From Turnera subulata (Eukaryota; Streptophyta; Magnoliopsida; Malpighiales; Passifloraceae): a stretch of 64,000 nucleotides of DNA. This document shows positions 44,935-54,024 of the stretch, in pieces (positions within the stretch are counted from its first letter, which is position 1; each line of letters opens with the position of its first letter). The translations under genes were made by a program, and so were the position numbers. The notes beneath the pieces were generated by a model. The model did not search any database. It worked only from the letters and a program-made list of their open reading frames with translations, and was not told the DNA's origin. The stretch spans positions 80,915 through 144,914 of the forward strand of contig JAKUCV010000901.1 of assembly GCA_028386065.3 (NCBI GenBank), read 5' to 3'.

Positions 44935-45109
44935 GCCTTTTTTGTGAAGGCCCTCCCCCTGAGGGACCCACCAAATCCAGGTATTGTTACATCACTCCCT
45001 CCGCCCGATTAAATCCTTTACCATGCTGCAGCACTAGGGATTCGAACTCGGGACGTGATGCTTTTTATCCCCCTCAAGGAGAGCACCTTCACCAACCCAT
45101 CTGCAGAGC
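44935..45109 (-). mobile_element. SINE-like copy 3 (minus)
   Basis: It joins copy 2 tail-to-tail through a perfect palindrome centred on GGCGCC (44932-44937) with A/T runs and CCTTCACA/TGTGAAGG arms. It runs to CTG at 45103; CAGAGC then leads into the LTR start. Confidence 0.65.
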
Positions 45110-47811
45110 TGAAACACCCGTGTCCCAATTTAACAATAAAATACCAAAATCAAGGAAATTACCAAAATACCCCTGAAACCAGGGACACGAAAACCAATAT
45201 AAACAATATCCAAAATCCTCAATAAAAACGAGATGTCATAAAGAACAAAAACCAATCCGGCTTATCAAGCCACAAACAACCCGGCATTCTGCCGAAACAT
45301 CATCAGTACCAAATCCCGGCAAACTGCCGATAAAATAATCTAAAATCAAAAGTGACATCTCAATATAAATCCAATGCAGCGGAAAAGTCAAACGGAGTAA
45401 AAATAATAGAAATAAAACAACATGCATGCCGACTCTATGGATCCAATCCGGGAGAACAAGCACAGCTACCTGCTGGGATGTCCACGTCCGTACTCCGGGA
45501 AAAGAAGAAAGAGACTGCACGCTATCTAAGGTCTGAAAAACAACGTTGGCGATTATGTGAGTCGCCTACTCAGTGAGCAATATATATCTAATTATGAGAG
45601 TGTGCAGATCAGGTCCGAAAGGAAAGAAGAACAACAGACTAGCATGCAACATACAACAATCAGTACTAACATGCCAACACAAACAAGCATACAGTTTATT
45701 ATTCTCCATCTGTGGTGTGTTAAGTTTTCTTATTATAATTTATTATTCAGGGCCCCTACTGTGTGCGTCGAGCTCGGTCCCGTCTCATGAGACAACCAGG
45801 CATAAGCCCAAATACAACCAGGCACGAAGCCCAACATTACCATAGAGAGAGAGAGAGAGACAGAGAGAAAGAGGGAGGTAGAAAGGGGGAGGTAGAAGGA
45901 GGGAGGTAGAAACCGGTCATCATAGACCCACATGCAAATCTGCATAACACTTGCTAATCCGCAAGCAAACCCGAGGGGTATCACTTCCCGCTCGAAGCAA
46001 CCGGTCATCAGCACACAGTAGCCTAACTTCTACTGTACATTATCTTTATCCACAAGTTATAAGTCTATGTGTGCCATTAGTTGTGATTAAACAGGGTTGT
46101 GTGATAAAACATCTCAAACAGATAACCGGGTCTTCGACCCTCAACACATCACACCAAACACCCAGAATCACATCACATGTTATAAACCATAACATTCCAA
46201 TCATCCAGCTCATAAGCAAAAAAGTACACTTAGGCACACAACACAGATTACAGCATGTTAGCAAACAAGCATGCAACTCAAACAAACCATTCCAACGAGC
46301 TCATGCAAACAAACATAAAAAGATATATAAAGTCACCTCAATGACGATTGTCCTGTGGAGCTTTTCCCAAAACCGAACCACCAGCTCCCGAGGTAACACC
46401 CGTGCCTGAATACCAGCACATATACACATCACAAAAAAGTTTTTGAGGAAATAAACAAAACTATGCTTGAATGCCGATGTAAAGCTCAACTGAGTAAAAC
46501 CCGTCCCCAATTAATCAGTTATGAAATTCCCGGGTCTAAACCCGACTTAATGTTCTCTCACCAAAAACTCCGAGTAACGGGACCAAAGGTTCACCGGGCT
46601 TAAGCCCAACTAAGTCCAAGAATAATCCCTGAGCCTATGGTCCACTCATCATGTCGTTTATGAATTCCCGGCCTAAAGTCCAATCTAAGCCCAATTACAA
46701 TTTCCGGGACTAAAGCCCACTTCCTTAAATCCATAATTAACCAATTATACGATTGGCCTCAAAGCCCGTTACTTAGGTCCAAGGTTAATGCGATGTCCAA
46801 AGATTCCCGGCCTAAGGTTCTACCCGTGTCGGTATTTACCGGCCTAAGGTTCTACCCGTCGGTTTCCACTAAACACAATTAGATACAAAACCCAATTCCG
46901 AATATAAGTACATGCCATTAATGTATACAAATTACACATTAAAGTATACCGTTAAGTGCCGGAAATAACACCCGAGTCTTCGCCGGAAAAACTCCCGAGC
47001 CTTCGCCGGATTTCGGTGAACTCGCCGGAAACACCCAAACTGTCCAACACAATCCCCACAACACTGTCACATCCAGAACAACAAACAAATACCGAGCCAA
47101 ACATCTCAACAGATCCATATTCCAAAGAAAAATTCGAAACCGAAAAGAGGATCGGAACCTTACCGGAATCAAACACTGCCCGGAGACACACACGACAACC
47201 CGAGCCACAGCAACAAAGATTCAAGACAAACCTTCCTCAACAATTGCTGCCGAACCTACAAAACAAACCCCCTGCCGGAACCAACACGCAACAACAACCC
47301 AAACACCACAACACCACACACCACAACAACCACCCGCCACCGATCCAGCAACAAATTCAACCCGACAACCACACGGAAACAAAAGAAAAACCGATTAGAA
47401 CACCCCTCACCCCGTCACCGGAATAAACCAAAAAAAACCAGAGGAAGAAGAGGAAAAACGACACCCACTTACCCAGGAGGCGAACAGCGGCAATAGCTTG
47501 TCGCGGCTGCACCCAGGTGGCGGCGAGTCGAGCTCGTCTCGGTTCCTCTGCAACACTTGGTGGCGGCGGCGATTGAAAGGAAGGAAGATGCGGGAGAGAG
47601 GGAGAACGGGAGAGAAAGATGAGGAGAAGAGGAAGAGAGAGCGAGTGGGAGGACGAAGGGAAGAGAAGAGGGAGAGAAAAGGAAGAAGGAGAAGGAAGAT
47701 AGGAGGGAGGGGCGCCGTCGGGGTGGAAACAAAAGGAAGAAGAGAGACAAGAAAAAGAATGAGAAGAGAAAAGAAAGAAAAGAAGGCTTTGGGGTTAGGG
47801 TTGTCCGGCCT

Positions 47812-47837
47812 GGTCCAAAACGACGCCGTTTTGGACC
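47812..47837. promoter_or_regulatory. U3 palindrome of LTR-A (copy at 45110-48132)
   Basis: Arms GGTCCAAAACG and CGTTTTGGACC (11 bases each) surround ACGC, about 300 bases from the LTR 5' end. GCGCGGTCAAC and CAGTCAACC (TTGAC cores on minus) follow. A second AAAACGACGTAG lies at about 47902. Confidence 0.55.
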
Positions 47838-48132
47838 AAGGCGCGGTCAACTCGCCCTTGGTCAGTCAACCTCTTATTTTTTTTTTTTCCTTTTCCTATT
47901 CCAAAACGACGTAGTTTCATTAGGAATCGTGTTAAACCTCGCGTTTCACCCCGATCTCGAATCCGTTTCCCACGGGACCCGAACCATGAACAATACCAAC
48001 TTAAAATTGATATTTCCAAGGCATAATAATTTATTTCCATAACCAAAAATCCGAAAACTCCACAAGGGTAAAATTGGAATAAATTTCGAAAATTCCGAGA
48101 AAAATCAAATTCTGAAAATTCGGGGCGTTACA

Positions 48133-49859
48133 CGCTCTCTCTCTTTAGATGTACTAGGACATTGACTCTTTGAGAGAGAGACGCCATGTGACATAGGCAA
48201 GAATCCCTTCTTGGAATTCTCCATGCTAAACCTCTTTAGCACTTTGTCAATATACGTGCTCTGACTTAGCCCGAGAAGCCTTTTGGATCTATCTCTATAG
48301 ATCTTTATGCCTAACACATAGGCAGCTTCTCCTAAGTCCTTCATTGAGAAGTTCTTTCCTAACCAAGCCTTTACAGACTGTAGTGTCGGAATGTCATTCC
48401 CAATGAGCAGAATGTCGTCAACATATAACAACAAGAAAACTATTGTGCTCCCACTAACCTTCTTGTAAACACATGGTTCATCTTCAATTTTTATGAAACC
48501 AAAATCTTTGATTACATCATTGAAACGAAGATTCCAACTCCTTGAAGCTTGCTTAAGTCCATAAATGGACCTTTGCAACTTGCATACCATATTGGCATTC
48601 TTTGAATCGACAAAACCCTCAGGCTGTGTCATATACACATCCTCTAGAAGATTTCCGTTAAGGAAAGCGGTTTTGACATCCATTTGCCAAATCTCATAAT
48701 CATGGTATGCAGCTATAGCCAACAGAATCCGAATGGATTTAACCATGGCAACTAGTGAGAAGGTTTTATCATAGTCTATACCATGAACTTGTTTGAAACC
48801 TTTCGCAACCAACCGCCCTTTATAGGTAATCACATTACCATCCATGTCAGTCTTTTTCTTAAAGACCCACTTGCACCCTATGGGTTTTACCCCTTCGGGT
48901 AGATCAACCAAGGTCCATACCTTGTTTTGATACATGGATTCCATTTCCGAATTTATGGCTTCTAGCCACTTCTGGGAGTCCGGACCCGTAACGGCCTACT
49001 GATAGGTAGTGGGCTCATCCTCATCTATGAGCATCACATCACCGGTGTGAGTCACGAGAAATCCATATCTCTCGGGCTCATGCCGAATCCTATCTGACCT
49101 ACGCGGTCCGTGTGTTACAGGAACAGGATTCTCGTCCACAACATCTTGTGGTTCCTATTCTTGTTCCTTCTCAGTCTCTAGATCTCGAACTTCTTCGAGC
49201 TCTATTTTCCTCCCACTGATTCCTCTAGAAATAAACTGTCTTTCTAGAAAAATTGCACTCCGAGCAACAAACACTTTGTGGTCGGTGGGATTATAGAAGT
49301 TATACCCTTTAGTTTCCTTAGGGTAACCTACAAATAGGCACTTCTCGGATTTTGGGCCAAATTTATCCGAAGCTTCACGTCTTACGTAAGCCTCACAACC
49401 CCAAATCCTCATAAAAGACAAATTGGGACACTTCCCAGTCCATATCTTATATGGAGTCTTTTTGACTGATTTAGACGGAACACGATTAAGTGTAAAAGCA
49501 GCACTCAATAGTGCATGTCCCCAAAAGGAGGAAGGAAGGTCAGCTTGACTCATCATCGAACGAACCATGTCCAACAAGGTTCTGTTCCTCCTTTCGGATA
49601 CATCATTCCATTGAGGCTTACCCGGTGGAGTGAGTTGTGATACTATACCACAATCCCTTAGATAGTCAAGAAAACCTCGGTCTAAGTATTCACTGCCTCG
49701 ATCTGATCGAAGCATCTTAATACTTTTCCCGAGCTGATTCTGTACTTCATTCTTAAATTCTTTGAACTTTTCAAAGGATTCCGACTTGTGTCTCATTAGA
49801 TACACATAGCCGTATCTACTGAAGTCATCAGTAAACGTAATGAAGTATTGAAAACCACC
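48133..49859 (-). pseudogene. Copia pol: integrase and reverse transcriptase
   Basis: One minus-strand frame with in-frame stops. Integrase: MLRSDRGSEYLDRGF then NDVSERRNRTLLDMVRSMM (49155-49805). RT: GCKWVFKKKTDMDGN, MDVKTAFLNGNLLEDVYM, GLKQASRSWNLRF and the box LLLYVDDILLIGND (48105-48944). Two TAG stops (at 49155 and near 48997) sit where Gln codons are likely. The first 28 bases of the open frame at 48105-48132 belong to the inserted LTR. Family roles are cDNA synthesis and integration; the catalytic text is intact between stops. Confidence 0.88.
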
Positions 49860-50627
49860 TCAAGCCTGTGTAGACATTGGTCCGCATACATCAGTATGTA
49901 TGAGACCTAATAAGTCCGAGGCTCTTTCACCTTTACCCTTAAAGGGAGCTTTAGTCATTTTGCCTAACAAACATGACTCACATGTCTCATATGATTCAAA
50001 ATCAAATGAGTCTAGTAATCCATCTTTATGGAGTTGCGCAATGCGAGTTTCGTTTATATGGAAAATCAAATTTCTGCTTATGGAAGGTACAAAATAACAA
50101 TCATCAAGTTCCAAAACCAAGCCACTAGGTAAAGATAGAAAATAAGTCCCTACGGCTAATGCAGCAACCCTTGCTCCATTCCCGACACGTAGGTCTATCT
50201 CACCCTTCGCCAATCTTCTACTCTTTCTTAGTTCCTGCACATTTACACAAATGTGAGAACCTCATCCGGTGTCTAATACCCATGATGCAGAAGTAGAAAT
50301 ATTAGCTTCTATAACGAAAATACCTGAAGTAGAAGTCTCACTTCCCTTCTTGTTCCTCTTTACCTCTTCAAGGTAAATTGGGCAGTTGCGCTTCCAATGG
50401 CCCGGTTTGTTGCAATGGAAACAATGTCCATCCTTTGCAACTCCACCCTTGGGTTTAAGCACATGATCACAGGGAGAAGCACAAGCACCAAACCTTTTGG
50501 CACCCTTCTTCTTCTTGTCGAACCTTGCCTTACCCTTTCCTTTGCCCTTACCAATCATCAATATGTTGGTTTTGTTTGTCCTCATTTGTTGCTCAGCTGT
50601 CCCCAACATATTGAGCAACTCGGACAA
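49860..50627 (-). pseudogene. Copia gag end, protease and integrase N-terminus
   Basis: The frame has a Lys-rich stretch (KGKGKARFDKKKKGAKRF), a zinc knuckle CFHCNKPGHWKRNC, and a protease start SWVLDTG followed at once by TGA (50262-50264) where Cys is expected. It continues in the same frame (50240 to 49860) through the integrase zinc region (CESCLLGKMTKAPF) and DLLGLIHTDVCGPM to another TGA. Reading all parts as one gag-pol frame is an inference from phase agreement. Confidence 0.85.
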
Positions 50628-51175
50628 GGACTTGTCAAGATGCTGAAGTTCATGACAAATTGGTTGTAGCTGTCCGGCAACGATTGCAAGACAATGTCTA
50701 CAGCCAATTCCTTTTGCAAAGGAAACCCTAGACTCTCAAGGCTTTTAATGTAACCGATCATTTTCAGCACATGAGGTCTAACGGGTGATGCTTCAGCCAT
50801 TCTGCATTGGAATAATGCTTTAGAGGTCTCATACCTCTCATGCCTAGCCTGCTCCTCAAAGAGCATCTTAAGGTGTTCGATCATATCGAACGCCCCCAAT
50901 AGCTCATGTTGTTTCTGAATTTCAAATTCCATGGCCATAAGCATGAAGCATGCAACATCCACTGCATCATCAAGATGCTTCTTGTAAGCATCTCTTTCTG
51001 CCCTTGGTGCACTAGGCGCCGGTTCATTCGGAACAGGCCCTTCGAGGACATACAGTTTCTTTTCTTGCCTGAGGATAATCCTCAGCTTGCGATACCACTT
51101 TAGGAAATTGTTTCCATTAAGTTTCTCCTTCTCAAGGACTGATCGTAATGACAATGTACCTGTGTTTTGTGCCAT
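50582..51175 (-). CDS. Copia gag N-terminal part
   Basis: Starts MAQNTGTLSLRSVLEKEKLN, followed by NNFLKWYRKLRIILRQEKK, the copia gag opening (a UBN2-like region). FEEQARHERYETSKALFQC and LQSLPDSYNQFVMNF follow. Length to the end is 197 residues. A frameshift near 50610 moves the frame into 50262-50627, which holds the zinc knuckle. Gag would form the particle that packages RNA. The ATG at 51175 lies about 1.1 kb inside the PBS, a long leader. Confidence 0.85.
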   Translation of the reverse strand: MAQNTGTLSLRSVLEKEKLNGNNFLKWYRKLRIILRQEKKLYVLEGPVPNEPAPSAPRAERDAYKKHLDDAVDVACFMLMAMEFEIQKQHELLGAFDMIEHLKMLFEEQARHERYETSKALFQCRMAEASPVRPHVLKMIGYIKSLESLGFPLQKELAVDIVLQSLPDSYNQFVMNFSILTSPCPSCSICWGQLSNK

Positions 51176-52255
51176 GATAATTCTACAACAAAGATCAACT
51201 CACACAAATAAGAGTCATGCATACATAAAACATTTAACAAGGAATTTAATTAAATGATGCTCCTACTATGAATCAATAAAATGATAACAAGTAGGCCAAG
51301 ATCCATATTTCACTACAACATAAGTCAGCTTTGGCTGATAAACCTACATCATAGCTATTTAGGTAGACAACTCTTGTCAATTACATCTCTATGTAACTCT
51401 TGGATAGTTGTGTGAACAACACCTTGTCCAAGTCTATCTTATAGACATTGCTCAACCCTTGCCTCTAGGTCCTTAATCCTATTAAGATAACCTAGTTAAG
51501 TCCAAACCCACAACAAGCAATCGAGATATTACAATTATCCACTCGCACCTTCTTAGGATAAACAATGGCACCTTGCTTTGGCAAAAACTACCTATTGTTG
51601 ATCTTAAGCTTGATGAGTGCTTATCATGGAAGGCAACTAAGAACTTAATATTTACATCAACATATGTTCATACATCACATGCATATAATCAAAAATTCAT
51701 ACATTGATGTTTTGTAAATTTGGAAACCAAAAATACATGTGAACATCGATGTCTAACTTGAACATCGATGTTTTGAGAATCTGATTCTCCCAACTACTTG
51801 GCAGCACTCAGTATTTCGGCCATATCCAGAGCTGTAGAGCTTGGTTTGGTGCAATCTTGGTGTCCCTGGAAAGCTAAGAAGTATTTCTACAACTTTTCTG
51901 TTCAGGCCAGACACCAATTCGGCCTCCTTCTGCCCCGAATTCGCTATTGAAGTCACCAGATTCCAGAACATCGTTGTTGTAGGTATCATATACCTTTCAA
52001 GCACCCTTGTCGAACTCATTCGACTTTCTACCAAAACACACTTTGATTGATATCACATACCAATCAAGTGCCTGATATCAAAACACTTTTTGACAAAAAT
52101 AACTTCAACATATATCACATATACAAACGAATTCAGCATAACACATACAAAATGAATTCAGCATATCACATACACCAAATTGAACTTAACATATCACATA
52201 CATTAAGATGAACATATCACATATGCACAACAATTCGGTTTAGAGCTTCACAAGA
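51176..52255 (-). other. Long untranslated leader of the second copia element
   Basis: About 1.08 kb between PBS and gag has no believable ORF. It contains ACAT(C/T)GATGT copies at 51701, 51743 and 51762, the motif otherwise seen in the SIRE element, and ATATCACATA-type short repeats near 52100-52210. Confidence 0.75.
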
Positions 52256-52268
52256 GGCTCCGCTACCA
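52256..52268 (-). other. Primer binding site of the second copia element
   Basis: On the minus strand TGGTAGCGGAGCC lies one base past the LTR end (52270). Confidence 0.78.
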
Positions 52269-52269
52269 C

Positions 52270-53780
52270 TGTAAGTTTCCCTAGAGCTATTATGACATTC
52301 ATAACAAGCACAACAAGCAGCGGAAACAAGGGAAACTATCCAAGAACCAAGTGAAGCATGCATAAACCGAATAACAATTTTTACATACCTGGAAGGTTAG
52401 GATCTTTCACCTAACTTGTGTATGGAATCAGCAAGAGCAAGACAACGGCCTGGCTCCTCTACGGTATCCACACGAACCGTGATTGGCTTGGAATCGTCAC
52501 ACGAATCAAGCCTCGAGCTCCCCGGACTGATGTGCTAGCAACAAGAAAACCGGGTGCCTTTTGTGTGTGTGGTTTTCTTCTATCTTTCACAAGGAAGAAG
52601 AAGAAGAAGAGGAGGTGTTTTTGGTGCTGTCAAAAACGTGCAAAGAGAGGGGAGGGAGCAGCAAATATGATCAGATCACTTAGCCACTCTAACCCCTCAA
52701 TTAGTGCATAAGTAAATGGCCAACACTAATGGCCCACGATAATGACACTTCATTATCATGTCCACCATTAAGCCATAAGCAGACATAAACACTCCTCTCC
52801 ACTAATCTCTGGTCAATAATTCTGATAATTATTGTCCCAAAACGACCCTGGTTCAACCATGGTCCAACCACGGTTCAACCACACCCGGTCCAACCATGGT
52901 CCAACCACGGTTCGACCAACTGCTCGAATCAACAGTTCTTTGTGTGTGACCCTGTAGGCACTTGTAACGTCCGGCAATAATTGTAAAATCTCATTTTACA
53001 ATTATAAACAAAGAGCGGCGTCTAGCAACACATCATTGTTACCCGAACGACAAGATCGGTACTGATTCTCTATGCCTCAGAACATGTCATCGTCCTTTCG
53101 TCCCATTACCAAGATCAAACACGAGACATGGAATATGTCAATCTCGTATATGTTTAATCTATGTTTCTTGATCCCCGAGTTAACTGTATAAAACGGATAC
53201 CCGCGATATCACCATATCACCTAATCCGAGCATGGCCATGCATTTAACAGTTCAACTCTATCAAGAAACCATCTGATAATATACCCGTTATATGGGTCGG
53301 ACGAATCCCCTCTTGATCAATCAAAACCCACTACATACTCATCATATACCCAATGACTACCCTTATGTCCACCCAGTTACGGATGACTAGGAATAATATC
53401 AAAGTACATGACTCATATGTTGGATACCTTGACGATCTCAGGTCGGAGGACAATACATCTATAAGAACCACTAATGACATACATATAACGTTCCATGTAG
53501 GGTTCTTATGTGGGTCGGTCCGGTCCACAAGTTCTCTAACTTGTACCTGTATGTAGAATCCATATCACATGTAAATTCTCAACATACGCTAGTCTTAATT
53601 TATTATTACAACCCATCCGTAATAATAACCGACTAGGGACATTTAAGAATACATCAAGTATAAACTAGGGTTATAAATATGTGCAAGCAATTATCTCATA
53701 ATCATATTGATTGGAATAACCTCAATGTATATACATGACTCCAATCATCCATAGATTGGCTTTTGGGCATATAACTAACA
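52270..53780 (-). repeat. 5' LTR of the second copia element
   Basis: Runs from TGTAAGTTTCCC to GGCATATAACTAACA, 1511 bp, and drives minus-strand transcription. It preserves the empty site of solo LTR-B (TACTC at 53336-53340). The block 52462-52574 is the complement of the matching block in the other LTR. Short CAACCACGGT-type repeats lie at 52850-52915. Confidence 0.93.
52462..52574. other. 113-bp block, partner of 39177-39289
   Basis: Same offset, flanks and length as 39177-39289, but every base is the complement in unchanged order. Neither reversal nor reverse complement aligns the two blocks. Confidence 0.97.
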
Positions 53781-53785
53781 GTATT

Positions 53786-54019
53786 TATATAATGTGGGGC
53801 AACAGGCGATAGGGCCATAGTTCGTGATTTTTTTTAGCATTAGAAATTTTTGGAATTAAACTAATAATGGTTGAATTAACTCCCCAAAATAGTTTCCCAG
53901 GATGGAAGAATTCTTGGATTGCATCAATTACTTCAGCACCCACAAAAGGCCAAGTCGATTTGAAAAATTCTACATTATAGCCATCAGGTCCAGGTGCCTT
54001 ATTGGTGCCAAGGGAGAAC
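53786..54019 (-). pseudogene. LINE RT segment 2
   Basis: Minus strand reads MFSLGTNKAPGPDGYNVEFF, the RT start block of LINEs, then LIPKISNAKKNHELWPYRLL. The copia insertion splits the next block; the text resumes at 38984 with YISKILANRL. Confidence 0.9.
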
Positions 54020-54024
54020 ATAGC

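Larger units (their letters stand above)
44600..48137 (-). mobile_element. Solo LTR-A (45110-48132) with SINE cluster, TSD CGCTC
   Basis: Pol is broken between CGCTC (44600-44604) and CGCTC (48133-48137), a perfect 5-bp duplication. Inside, the minus-strand LTR-A runs from TGAAACACCCGTGTCCC (45110) to GGGGCGTTACA (48132), 3023 bp. Between the left TSD and the LTR start lies a 505-bp cluster of SINE-like copies (44605-45109). So the LTR inserted with CGCTC and the SINE cluster later arose exactly at its edge, or came with it. Confidence 0.87.
38980..53785 (-). mobile_element. Second Ty1/copia retrotransposon with TSD GTATT
   Basis: LTRs at 38985-43522 (with a nested solo LTR) and 52270-53780, both with inverted TG/CA ends, are flanked by the perfect 5-bp duplication GTATT (38980-38984 and 53781-53785). 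Between them, on the minus strand, are PBS, leader, gag, protease, integrase, RT and RNase H. Integrase precedes RT, so it is Ty1/copia. The gag start (MAQNTGTLSLRSVLEKEKLN) is not SIRE-type; the lineage (perhaps TAR-like) is not settled. It is interrupted by two solo LTRs, three SINE copies and an assembly gap. Confidence 0.92.
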
